Origin: Nesterenkonia sphaerica
Lineage (GTDB): Bacteria; Actinomycetota; Actinomycetes; Actinomycetales; Micrococcaceae
Assembly: GCF_005771565.1 (NCBI RefSeq)
Contig: NZ_VAWA01000016.1
Span: 1-49,415 of the forward strand
Reading direction: 5' to 3'
Length of the DNA stretch: 49,415 nucleotides
The notes below the pieces were generated by a model. That model worked only from the letters and a program-made list of their open reading frames with translations. It had not been told where the DNA came from and searched no databases. Below, one piece after another: positions 1 to 9,160 of the stretch (the stretch's first letter is position 1; every line of letters begins with the position of its first letter). Position numbers and translations under genes: made by a program.

Positions 1-95
1 ACTCCGCTGTTGGGATGATCCCGCCAGTGGAATACGAGGAATCCCTCCGTCACCAGGCAGAAGGACAGTCACAAGGAATTCAGGAAGCCGCCTGA
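1..95 (+). CDS. IS3-family transposase (OrfB), C-terminal fragment at window edge
   Basis: The reading frame enters from outside the window and ends with TGA at 93-95. The 30 visible residues begin SAVGMIPPVEYEESLRHQ, the typical tail of IS3-family OrfB proteins after the DDE domain (the 'H-S-x-x-G-x-x-P-x-E-Y/F-E' block), followed by a short polar end. The catalytic domain lies outside the window, so intactness cannot be judged. It is read toward the disrupted tnsB, which is on the opposite strand. Family assignment rests on this C-terminal block only. Confidence 0.7.
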   Translation, partial: SAVGMIPPVEYEESLRHQAEGQSQGIQEAA

Positions 96-136
96 AGAAC
101 TAAGCAAGTGTCCACGATTTGCGGGCAAGGCCAGGT
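1..136 (+). mobile_element. Right end of an IS3-family insertion sequence inside tnsB
   Basis: After the transposase stop there are about 40 noncoding bases ending near 136. Reading tnsB on the minus strand, the protein is family-like up to residue 408 (codon 137-139) and then becomes unrelated sequence that stops at 80. The junction near 136 is therefore taken as the IS boundary. The terminal inverted repeat probably lies in 109-135 (starting TGTCCACGATTTGCGGGC). The other IS end and the target duplication are outside the window. Confidence 0.6.
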
Positions 137-1360
137 TACGGTGTAGAACGCCTGGTTCTCAATGTTCTTGCCGCGGGAGTACACATCAGGGCCCTTATAT
201 GCCGGCAGTCGCTCTAACAACTGCTGGCGCAATGTGCGGAAGAACCTCTCGATGGTTGGTTTATCTGTCGGTTTGTTCGGAGTTGCCGGTTGAATGTTGA
301 TCCCGAGGCGATGACAAACAGCCTTTGTCCGAGACGAGAGATAGATCTTGCCGTGATCGACCACGATCGTATCGGGCAAGGCACCAGTGGACTGGGCGAT
401 CAAATTGTCCGGGACCCCCACGTAGGGCGCTGGATCATCGTTTTCAGCGAGGGGCCCCCAGTGTTGGGGCGTGACTACCTGATACAGCACAGAAGAGACA
501 TCTTGGGCGGTAGTGGACACGGCCCGGAGGACGAGTCCGAGGATGCACCGTGAGTACAAGTCCATCGCCACTGTCAGCTCGGTGTTCAGCCAGCGACCCG
601 TTGCAGGTTCCATGGCGAACACGTCGAGACGAGTGGTGTCCAGAAGGACATACTCACCGGGCCGATCCGCCCGCAGGCGTCCCAGAACGCCTTGGGGGCG
701 ATCAGCGACAGATCGCCGCTGCTTCGCGGATCCGAAAGTGTAGCGTCCCTTATCTAACTCTTGTATGCGGCGGTATCCCGCTGACCTTGAAGGAGCAGCG
801 CCGCTTGGGTTCCGTGCGGCGAAAAGTGCATTCGTCTTGGCTAGGACGCCTTTTACTGTTGGATTTGACTGGTCCCGGAAACTATGGAGGACCTCCAGAC
901 AGGCAGTGTCCCATTCAGGGTCAACGGCTGGGCGGTGAGACTTGAGCCGGCGAGCATCAACCAGCCCTACGATTCCCTGCTTCGCATATCGTTGACCGCG
1001 TCGATAGGCAGTTCGAAGAGACACCCCGAGTTTGTCCGCCGCAGCCTGGTAGAGGTCGTCTGCCGAAGCTTGAGAGCCAGTCAAGAAGACTTCGTCAAAG
1101 ATCTTGGCCTGACGTTCTACCTCTGCACGCTGGACTTTATCCAGTGTCTCAAGAACGACAACATCGAGCTCCCTGTTCTCGACCTGAACTTTTTCGCTCA
1201 AGGGTTCGGCGTGCCCGACGAGCGAGGCCCCGTGCACTTTCTTGAAGGACTTGCCTGACCGCAGGAGCACTCCGCTTCCGTCATGTTCGACTACAGCCCA
1301 GGCCGATCCTTGGTACCAAAGACGAGCGCCAATCGAGATATCAAGGCTCTCTGCGTTCAT
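80..1360 (-). pseudogene. tnsB: TnsB-like DDE transposase, C-terminus lost to IS insertion
   Basis: TnsB-type recombinase of the Tn7/Tn552/Mu (rve) superfamily, which cuts and joins the 3' ends of the transposon. An N-terminal HTH region (about residues 95-140) precedes the rve core. The DDE triad is visible: D241 in LLDTTRLDVF, D335 in IVVDHGKIY and E371 in PTIERFFRTL. Family members usually run past 600 residues with a beta-barrel and C-terminal domain; here genuine sequence ends at about residue 408 and 18 foreign residues follow. The start overlaps the tnsA stop by 4 bp (ATGA), so the two were translationally coupled. The truncated protein probably cannot catalyse transposition; this is inferred, and an intact copy could exist elsewhere. 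Confidence 0.85.
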
Positions 1361-2097
1361 GCCGCTGCCTCCACCGATGTCTCTATGAGCGTCTTGTCAC
1401 TCAAAGGCTGACTTAAGTCGGCCGTGACCTTGCCGGACCATATGTGCGCCGAAAGCGCCACGCGCCAAAGAGCCTCCTCGCAGGAAGCTGGTTTGCGGGT
1501 AACGGCCTCTCCAAAGGGCAGTCGGCCAGCATCGCGTAGGACTATCCACGCATGCTCCAGTAGGTCATCCGGTATTCGCGAATGACGTCGCGCAACGGCC
1601 AAGGCGCGGATATTACGCAGAACGGTTGGGCTCCCACCGGCGAAGACTTCGTAGCGCCACCCCTTTTCACGGCACAGATCGCGAGTCCAGTCGAACTGCG
1701 CCTTAACCTGGGGCCTGCTCAGTGCAGCTTGAGGCTTCACATCGACAAGGGTGACCCGCCGATCCCGATGGGTCAGGAGCATGTCTGGCACATGCCGGCG
1801 AGGCCCGTTGATGTCGCGTCCGGCGAGTTGGAAAGGCTGAGTGGCTATCTGCGCGACTGTCGGGTCGAAGTCTGCTAACCATAGTCGCTCTAACTCAAGC
1901 AGGCTTTCATAGACTAAAGTCCTATGATTCGTCGATGCCCAGAATAGACCGGGGTAGTTCCGCTGGCCCCTGTAGGCAGGAGGTATCCGAATCGGGAGGC
2001 CCTCAACGATAAGGTCAGCACGCGCTTGTTCCCACGTCGTCGTGACTTCATCACCGGCGACGGTGCAGTATCGCAAGGAGACCCCGCGCGTGCCCAT
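1357..2097 (-). CDS. tnsA: TnsA-like transposon endonuclease
   Basis: TnsA-family endonuclease, the subunit of heteromeric Tn7-like transposases that cuts the 5' ends so that the element moves by cut-and-paste. Restriction-endonuclease-fold residues are recognisable: a Glu in VYESLLELERL (E64), D105 in HVPDMLL and K121 in LVDVKPQ, matching the E-D-xK pattern. The ATG at 2097 (MGTRGVSLRY) is preferred because the longer frame to 2172 runs into the repeated transposon end. About 246 residues, close to Tn7 TnsA. It is the first gene of a tnsA-tnsB operon and its promoter must lie in or beside the transposon end. The gene looks intact, but its partner is broken. Confidence 0.82.
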   Translation of the reverse strand: MGTRGVSLRYCTVAGDEVTTTWEQARADLIVEGLPIRIPPAYRGQRNYPGLFWASTNHRTLVYESLLELERLWLADFDPTVAQIATQPFQLAGRDINGPRRHVPDMLLTHRDRRVTLVDVKPQAALSRPQVKAQFDWTRDLCREKGWRYEVFAGGSPTVLRNIRALAVARRHSRIPDDLLEHAWIVLRDAGRLPFGEAVTRKPASCEEALWRVALSAHIWSGKVTADLSQPLSDKTLIETSVEAAA

Positions 2098-2133
2098 ATC
2101 CTCAGTGTGACCTACTGTCAGAAAGATGAGACT

Positions 2134-2189
2134 ACTGACACGCCACTGACAGATACATGGCATTACTGACAACTTAACTGGAACCTACA
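2134..2189. repeat. Transposon right end with TnsB-type sites (copy 1)
   Basis: ACTGACA occurs at 2134-2140, 2145-2151 and 2165-2171 (start spacing 11 and 20 bp), followed by the terminal block ending GGAACCTACA at 2180-2189. The same order and spacing recur at 4302-4379. Repeated recombinase sites internal to a TGT...ACA terminus are characteristic of Tn7-like ends. Confidence 0.75.
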
Positions 2190-2193
2190 GTGT
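2189..2193. repeat. Target-site duplication AGTGT, left copy
   Basis: AGTGT immediately precedes the TGTAGGTTC terminus at 2194. The identical pentamer follows the opposite terminus at 4380-4384. Five-base duplications are the Tn7-family standard. Confidence 0.75.
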
Positions 2194-2364
2194 TGTAGGT
2201 TCTCACTGAACTTGTCAGGACCGCGCTGTGCTGACCTGGGGCATGACAACTCGGTGAGACGGCTCCTGTCCCAGTAACCTGTCACAATCCTCAACGGCAT
2301 CGAAGCACAGCGAAGAGGCTACGGGAGTCCAGCCCGCGGTGAAGGTGTGTCACTTGGGGATCCG

Positions 2365-2928
2365 TCAGCGGTCGGGGTAGGTCACCTTGTAGGCGACCCG
2401 AGTGAACTGGCCTACCTGCTGTGCTGAGGTCAGCGTGAATTGGTTCGATTCCAGCCGTCGGGGAAAAAGCGGTGCTCCGTTCCCCAGAGCCACTGGCGCA
2501 ATGGTGAATACGCACTCGTTCAGGGCTTCGGCTTCGAGGAACTGGACCGCAAGGTCTCCGCCACCCACGATCCAGACAGTTCCATCTCCAGCGGCCTCTC
2601 TGATCGCGGGAAGAGCGTCCTCTACTGCGCCGGATAAGAAGCCAATATTGGCACCTTTGGGGGCCGAGAGTTGCCTGCTAGTGAAGACGAAGACGCGAGT
2701 GTTGCCGAATGCGCTGGACCAGGCCTCTGGTTTGCTGAGTCCATCGATCTGGTCGAGCACCCACTCGTAGGTGTTCGAACCCATCAATTGCACAGCAGCT
2801 TGTGGTGGTTCCAGCTCGGGAGAGTCCCCGCCTGGTACAGCGAACAGCCATGACAGTGAGTGATGTTCGTCAGCGATGTATCCATCAAAGCTGGTTGACG
2901 TTTCGTAGATGATCTGTCCCATGGTCAT
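2365..2928 (-). CDS. Dihydrofolate reductase family protein (RibD C-terminal domain)
   Basis: A stand-alone RibD_C/DHFR-like domain protein of about 187 residues, the family of bacterial 'dihydrofolate reductase family' and pyrimidine-reductase-like oxidoreductases that use NADPH. Visible features are the N-terminal strand and SFDGYIAD motif, the LMGSNTYEW segment, and the glycine-rich nucleotide-binding loop VWIVGGGDLAVQFLEA, followed by the strand containing GAPLFP. Start at ATG 2928 (MTMGQ...) or 2922 (MGQIIYET); a GTAGGG box lies just upstream of the first. It is transcribed away from the cadmium module. Substrate unknown. It is transposon cargo, so an accessory rather than a folate housekeeping role is likely. 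Confidence 0.8.
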   Translation of the reverse strand: MTMGQIIYETSTSFDGYIADEHHSLSWLFAVPGGDSPELEPPQAAVQLMGSNTYEWVLDQIDGLSKPEAWSSAFGNTRVFVFTSRQLSAPKGANIGFLSGAVEDALPAIREAAGDGTVWIVGGGDLAVQFLEAEALNECVFTIAPVALGNGAPLFPRRLESNQFTLTSAQQVGQFTRVAYKVTYPDR

Positions 2929-3077
2929 GACCCTACTTGCAGGCTCAGAGTTCAGATCGAGGTTCCCGCACTGACACCCAGTGCGCGACCGATTTTGGGG
3001 TCTTCGAAGCACTGGTCAATGGGTAGTGCCGCTTGGGGATCCGCCACCGGGACGCCGGCCAGCTTGACCCTGCTGAT

Positions 3078-3115
3078 TAGTCAGTCAACCCTGTATAGTC
3101 ACTGTGTGCTGACTA
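3078..3115. promoter_or_regulatory. Promoter and operator of the cmtR-like/cadD pair
   Basis: A perfect 7-bp inverted repeat TAGTCAG (3078-3084) / CTGACTA (3109-3115) brackets a -10 hexamer TATAGT at 3094-3099. The GTG start at 3106 begins 7 bases after the hexamer, so the message is probably leaderless. ArsR/SmtB repressors bind such imperfect palindromes over their own promoters, so metal-relieved autoregulation is inferred. Confidence 0.6.
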
Positions 3116-3465
3116 TTGCTTCTCGTCTTGATGTCATGAACCGGCTCGGCCGCGCCATGGCAGACCCCACGCGGTCTCGAATCTTACTCTCTCTGCTGCA
3201 TGGCCCCGGCTACCCAGCCCAGCTATCCCGGGACTTAGGGCTGACTCGGACCAACGTGTCGAATCACCTGGCCTGCCTGCGGGACTGCGGGATCGTGGTC
3301 ACCGAGCCTGAAGGTCGCCAGACCCGGTACGAAATTGCTGATGCACACCTTGCTCAGGCATTGAATGCGCTGGTGGAGACCACCCTTGCTATCGATGAAT
3401 ACGCGTCCTGCATCGATCCACAGTGCTCGCTTCCTGGTTGTGCTCAGGCGCGTAGCCGCTCATGA
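3106..3465 (+). CDS. CmtR-type ArsR/SmtB metal-sensing repressor (Cd/Pb)
   Basis: A 119-residue winged-helix repressor that should release DNA on binding Cd(II)/Pb(II). With the GTG at 3106 as start, the three ligands of mycobacterial CmtR fall at the same numbers: Cys57 and Cys61 in SNHLACLRDCG (recognition helix) and Cys102 near the C-terminus. This supports both the start and the metal specificity. The HTH is around residues 35-60 (GYPAQLSRDLGLTRTNVSNHL). Two further C-terminal cysteines (107, 112) are extra. The stop overlaps the cadD start by 4 bp (ATGA), giving a coupled two-gene operon. Regulation is likely autorepression through the palindrome over the promoter. Confidence 0.88.
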   Translation: MLTIASRLDVMNRLGRAMADPTRSRILLSLLHGPGYPAQLSRDLGLTRTNVSNHLACLRDCGIVVTEPEGRQTRYEIADAHLAQALNALVETTLAIDEYASCIDPQCSLPGCAQARSRS

Positions 3466-4064
3466 TAGTGACTGTTGCTGCACAGGCGTTAGCCCTGTTC
3501 GTTGCCACCAACATCGATGACATCATCGTCCTGTCCCTGTTTTTCGGCCGTGGCCGAGGGCAACCAGGTACGACCCGGCGAATACTGCTAGGGCAGTACG
3601 TGGGCTTCATCGGCATTCTGGGGACTGCTGTGGTTGTGGCGCTGGGCGCACAAGTGATGCTCCCAGAAGAAGTCTTGCCCTACTTCGGCCTGATCCCGCT
3701 GGGCCTGGGCCTCTGGGCAGCATGGCGAACATGGCGCAACCGCGACGAAAAAGACGACGACGAAGCCCAACTGGAAGGCAAGCGAGTCTCTGTCGGCACG
3801 GTTGCCCTAGTGACCTTCGCCAACGGTGGAGACAACATCGGTGTCTATGTACCAGTCTTCGTCAGCCTCAGCTGGGCCGCTGTCCTGGCCTTCTGCATCG
3901 TCTTCCTATCACTGGTCGCGCTCCTGGTCCTGGCTGCTAAGTGGATCACCTCACGCAAACCCATCGCTGAAGTTCTGGAGCGGTGGGAAAGCATCCTCTT
4001 TCCACTTGTGCTCATTACCCTGGGGGTCATCATCCTGGTCACTGGCGGCGCATTCGGGCTCTAA
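3462..4064 (+). CDS. cadD: CadD-family cadmium resistance transporter
   Basis: A 200-residue integral membrane protein of the CadD family (LysE superfamily), which confers cadmium tolerance by export or sequestration. The N-terminal segment holds ATNIDDIIVLSLFF, the acidic intramembrane motif of the family, and the second half repeats it as TFANGGDNIGVYVPVF, giving the internal two-fold repeat. About 5-6 membrane segments are predicted by eye, with a charged cytoplasmic loop (RNRDEKDDDEAQLEGKR) in the middle. It overlaps the CmtR-type regulator gene by 4 bp, and this pairing strengthens the metal assignment. Confidence 0.87.
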   Translation: MIVTVAAQALALFVATNIDDIIVLSLFFGRGRGQPGTTRRILLGQYVGFIGILGTAVVVALGAQVMLPEEVLPYFGLIPLGLGLWAAWRTWRNRDEKDDDEAQLEGKRVSVGTVALVTFANGGDNIGVYVPVFVSLSWAAVLAFCIVFLSLVALLVLAAKWITSRKPIAEVLERWESILFPLVLITLGVIILVTGGAFGL

Positions 4065-4114
4065 CCCTGAGCCGGCTAGCTCCGTGAGTGGCGTTGTCAG
4101 TTGGGAACCCCAAC

Positions 4115-4170
4115 CGGGAACACCCACCTCTGACCAGGCGTAACGCCAACTGGCCAGAGAGGGTGTCCCG
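4115..4170. repeat. Long imperfect inverted repeat after cadD
   Basis: The segments around GGGAACACCCACCTCTGACC (4115-4134) and TGGCCAGAGAGGGTGTCCCG (4151-4170) are imperfect reverse complements enclosing a short loop. A further GTGTCCCG (4163) / CGGGACAC (4212-4219) pair lies just downstream. It could act as the terminator for cadD or be part of the transposon's sub-terminal structure. No T-run follows. Confidence 0.4.
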
Positions 4171-4301
4171 TATAGGTGGTCCGCACCCTGTCCCGCTGAC
4201 GGGGGGCTAACCGGGACACCGTGCGTGCGAGCTTTTAGGTCTCGATAGATCGGCGGAGACTCTGCTGGGGAATCGCGGCCATGGGGATGATTCAACGTGA
4301 C

Positions 4302-4379
4302 CCACTGACAGATAGATGACACCACTGACAAACCACTGACAGATAGGTGACACTACTGACAACTTAGCTGGAACCTACA
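4302..4379. repeat. Transposon right end with TnsB-type sites (copy 2)
   Basis: Two 31-bp tandem units (4302-4332, 4333-4363), each starting CCACTGACAGATAG, hold four ACTGACA sites at 4304, 4324, 4335 and 4355 (spacing 20, 11, 20). The terminal block GGAACCTACA follows at 4370-4379. The 11/20 spacing equals that in the copy beside tnsA. Confidence 0.75.
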
Positions 4380-4384
4380 AGTGT
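4380..4384. repeat. Target-site duplication AGTGT, right copy
   Basis: AGTGT directly follows the terminal ACA at 4377-4379 and matches 2189-2193. What follows (TGGATCAGATT) is presumed native sequence upstream of clpB. Confidence 0.75.
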
Positions 4385-4433
4385 TGGATCAGATTCACCT
4401 AAGGGGTGACGGAATAACGGGGGTGCCGGTAAA

Positions 4434-4454
4434 GTTGAGTATCAGTGACTCAAG
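4434..4454. promoter_or_regulatory. HAIR operator (HspR box) upstream of clpB
   Basis: GTTGAGT-N7-ACTCAAG matches the HAIR consensus CTTGAGT-N7-ACTCAAG at 13 of 14 fixed positions. HspR binds this element and represses clpB and dnaK operons in actinobacteria, so heat-shock control of clpB is expected. It begins 50 bp from the transposon's target duplication, so the insertion left the operator intact but replaced everything further upstream. Confidence 0.85.
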
Positions 4455-4487
4455 TTTCGCTCAGCTGTGAAAGGGGGCCGCGAGGCC

Positions 4488-7097
<2,610 letters not shown>

Positions 7098-7112
7098 GCC
7101 TGGGGGACGAGG

Positions 7113-7850
7113 TCAGTCCTCCTCCGGGTCCTCCTCGGACTCGGCGTCGCTGTCCTCGTCCTCCGGGTCGTCCTCTCGGCCCTCCTCGACGACGTCTACC
7201 TCGGCGTCATCCTCGGCGTCGTCGCCCTCATCATCGGAATCTGGCTCATCGGCGAGGAAGTCCCCGGTGAGCCGCTCGCCATCAGCACGTGCCAGGAAGC
7301 AGCTGACCAGCCGGTCGTCCTCGCTGTTCCACGTGGACTCGCTGGGGTGCCAGAGCTTGATCTGCAGCTCAGTATCCACCGCCTGCACCGCTTCAGGGTT
7401 GAGTTCAATCTCATCGTGACACCACTGATTCGCCTGCTGCGCCACAATGTCATCACCGGGATATTCACCATCGGTGACCTCATCGTCCAGCTCCTGCCGG
7501 TGAAGGACCTGAACGTCATAATTGCGCTCACAGTCGATCACATTCGCCGGGGAGTCTTCATCGGAGAAGCCGGCCAAGCACCATCCCGTCTCCCAGTCCT
7601 CGGGGGGAACATCGCGGGCGTGCACGCCGTCAGCAGGCTCCTCGGTCCAGGTCCAGTCACCAGTCTGCTCGGGCTCGCTCCGGCCTAAGAACCACCACAG
7701 CAGGGCCGCTGTGAGAATGACCACTACCGCCCCGGCGATCACGAACGGCACCGCGTTGAGCCGCCGGCCGGTGTCCCCAGCAGCGGTGCGGCGAGCTCGG
7801 CGTGATAAAGGCTGTGCGGGGGCGTCGTTCTCCTGCGGTGTGTGGCTCAT
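7113..7850 (-). CDS. Membrane-anchored septum-formation-domain protein with acidic tail
   Basis: About 245 residues: a basic cytoplasmic N-terminus (LSRRARRTAAG), one transmembrane helix (VPFVIAGAVVVILTAALLWW), an extracytoplasmic domain with paired cysteines (GWCLAGF, VIDCERNYDVQVLHR, QWCHDEI, LVSCFLA), then about 60 residues composed almost wholly of Asp/Glu. The 'C...VDC..H.xEV' layout resembles the actinobacterial septum-formation family (PF13845-like). Start ATG 7850 follows GAAGGGGAGG. It converges on clpB with a 15-bp gap. Exact function unknown. The acidic tail suits a high-salt periplasm-equivalent or cation binding; this is inference. Confidence 0.65.
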   Translation of the reverse strand: MSHTPQENDAPAQPLSRRARRTAAGDTGRRLNAVPFVIAGAVVVILTAALLWWFLGRSEPEQTGDWTWTEEPADGVHARDVPPEDWETGWCLAGFSDEDSPANVIDCERNYDVQVLHRQELDDEVTDGEYPGDDIVAQQANQWCHDEIELNPEAVQAVDTELQIKLWHPSESTWNSEDDRLVSCFLARADGERLTGDFLADEPDSDDEGDDAEDDAEVDVVEEGREDDPEDEDSDAESEEDPEED

Positions 7851-7995
7851 CGGTGTGCGGGCCTCCCCTTCAGTGCGACGCCATGCTGGCACTCATGTTA
7901 ACCTAGAGAGCACTAACCACTTCATCCAAGAGTCAAGCCGGCGGTGAATGTTCATCGTGTGGCCATTTCGAGACGACGTTAAGGGGGTCCCGCTC

Positions 7996-8181
7996 ATGGG
8001 GCGTGGCCGTCAGAAGGCGAAAGCTACGAAGCAGGCGCGGGAGATCAAGTACTACACCCCGAATACTGATCTGTCTGCCCTGGAGCGCGAGCTTGCCCAG
8101 GCACGGGGAGAGGCTCCCAGCCCAAGCAGCGATGACGCTGACGAGGAACCCGGCGGGGACTGGGACGACGACGACCGCTGA
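7996..8181 (+). CDS. DUF3073 domain protein
   Basis: A 61-residue soluble protein beginning MGRGRQKAKATKQAREIKYY, the invariant start of the actinobacterial DUF3073 family. The basic front half and acidic end (DDADEEPGGDWDDDDR) are typical. ATG 7996 is chosen over an upstream in-frame ATG at 7948 because the family starts here and AAGGGGGT lies just ahead. The gene is normally next to purM (as Rv0810c is beside purM in M. tuberculosis); here purM ends 8.7 kb away. Function unknown. Confidence 0.9.
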   Translation: MGRGRQKAKATKQAREIKYYTPNTDLSALERELAQARGEAPSPSSDDADEEPGGDWDDDDR

Positions 8182-8189
8182 CCGGTCAG

Positions 8190-9119
8190 GTGTTCACTCC
8201 GCAGGCTGAGCAGGCCCACCAAGGGGCACTGAGGTCCATTGCGCGCACCGTGGAGGAATCCGCGCCGCCGCATGAGCCGGCCGAAGCCAAGGCGGGGATT
8301 CTGCAGCAGCTGCGCCGCGGCGCGGTCCTGTGTGTCACCGGCGCTGGCATCTCCACCGATTCCGGGATCCCGGACTACCGGGGACCGGCCGGGTCGCTGA
8401 AGAAGCACCGGCCGATGACGTATCAGGAGTTCAAGTACGACGCCGCGGCACGGCACCGCTACTGGGCACGGTCCTTTGTGGGCTGGCGCCACCTGGGCCG
8501 GGCGAAACCGAATCCTGGACACACCACCTTGGCCGACTGGCAGGCCTCAGGGCTGCTGACCGGCCTGGTCACCCAGAACGTGGACGGGCTGCACGCTGCG
8601 GCGAGTCCGCCCGATGCCGCCGTCGTTCCCCTGCATGGGGACTTATCCCAGGTGGTGTGCCTCAGCTGCGGATACTACGAATCGCGCAGCTCGATGGATG
8701 AGCGGCTGGAGGAGGCCAACCCCGGCTACTCTGAGGCGGCCGCGGTGGCGGCAGAGAACGTCAACCCCGACGGGGACGTGACTCTGGCGCAGGAGTGGGT
8801 CCAGCGGTTCCGGCTGGTCGCCTGTCTGGTGTGCCGGGCGGACACGCTCAAGCCCGACGTCGTCTACTTCGGTGAGAATGTGCCGGCTGAGCGCAAAGCC
8901 TCGGTGGACCGGCTGGTCGCGGAATCGGAGTCCCTGCTGATTGTGGGGTCTTCCATGGCGGTGATGAGCGGGTACTCCATTGCGTTGCGCATGCACCGTG
9001 CTGGCAAGCAGGTCAGCGTCATCAACGGGGGTCCTTCCCGTGCTGACGCCAAAGCCACCTGGCGCTGGCGCACCCCCATCACCCCGGCCCTGCAGAGCCT
9101 CAGCGTGGAGCTGAACTGA
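8190..9119 (+). CDS. Sir2-family NAD-dependent protein deacylase
   Basis: Sirtuin of about 309 residues that removes acyl groups from lysines using NAD+. Motifs: TGAGISTDSGIPDYRGP (NAD-binding, residues 50-66), TQNVDGLH, the catalytic His in VPLHGDL, a Cys4 zinc site (CLSCG and CLVCR), and PDVVYFGENVP followed by the GSSMAV loop. The roughly 40-residue N-terminal extension is variable in the family, so the GTG at 8190, only 8 bases after the DUF3073 stop, may not be the true start. Candidate targets include acyl-CoA synthetases such as Acs (38717-40708), but no link is shown by the sequence. Confidence 0.92.
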   Translation: MFTPQAEQAHQGALRSIARTVEESAPPHEPAEAKAGILQQLRRGAVLCVTGAGISTDSGIPDYRGPAGSLKKHRPMTYQEFKYDAAARHRYWARSFVGWRHLGRAKPNPGHTTLADWQASGLLTGLVTQNVDGLHAAASPPDAAVVPLHGDLSQVVCLSCGYYESRSSMDERLEEANPGYSEAAAVAAENVNPDGDVTLAQEWVQRFRLVACLVCRADTLKPDVVYFGENVPAERKASVDRLVAESESLLIVGSSMAVMSGYSIALRMHRAGKQVSVINGGPSRADAKATWRWRTPITPALQSLSVELN

Positions 9120-9130
9120 CCTCAGGCTTC

Positions 9131-9158
9131 AAACTGTACCGAACGTACGGTATAGTTT
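9131..9158. promoter_or_regulatory. Palindromic TetR-type operator over the MFS promoter
   Basis: A 28-bp dyad centred at 9144.5: AAACT (9131-9135) pairs with AGTTT (9154-9158) and TACCG (9137-9141) with CGGTA (9148-9152). A -10 hexamer TATAGT lies at 9151-9156 and a TTCAAA -35-like box at 9128-9133 (17-bp spacer), so a bound repressor would occlude RNA polymerase. The likely ligand is the TetR protein at 10781. Confidence 0.75.
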
Positions 9159-9160
9159 GG

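Larger units (their letters stand above)
137..2189 (-). mobile_element. Tn7-like transposon, right portion (tnsA-tnsB plus right end)
   Basis: The tnsA side of a Tn7-like element. The terminus reads, on the minus strand from 2189, TGTAGGTTCCAG and then repeats of TGTCAGT. Three ACTGACA sites (plus-strand reading) lie at 2134, 2145 and 2165, the arrangement expected for TnsB-binding sites. tnsC and target-selection genes, if present, would lie to the left beyond the IS3 insertion, outside the window. The final base (A2189) is shared with the target duplication of the neighbouring element. Confidence 0.7.
2194..4379. mobile_element. Non-autonomous Tn7-like element carrying cadmium resistance
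   Basis: A 2,186-bp unit bounded by TGTAGGTTC at 2194-2202 and its inverse GAACCTACA at 4371-4379. A second match, TTGTCAG, lies 19-20 bases inside each end. It is flanked by perfect AGTGT duplications. It contains a RibD/DHFR-like gene, a CmtR-type regulator and cadD, but no transposase. It abuts the right end of the tnsA-tnsB element, whose ends it shares, so it was probably moved in trans by a related TnsAB. An alternative is that 4379 is the right end of one larger composite transposon. Confidence 0.7.

Noticed and set aside
290-1258. Plus-strand frames opposite tnsB
   Set aside because: No recognisable domains and opposite to a transposase with complete DDE motifs.
4081-4230. Integron attC site after cadD
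   Set aside because: Inverted repeats are present, but the paired core sites of attC and an integrase were not found; the flanks are better explained as Tn7-like ends.
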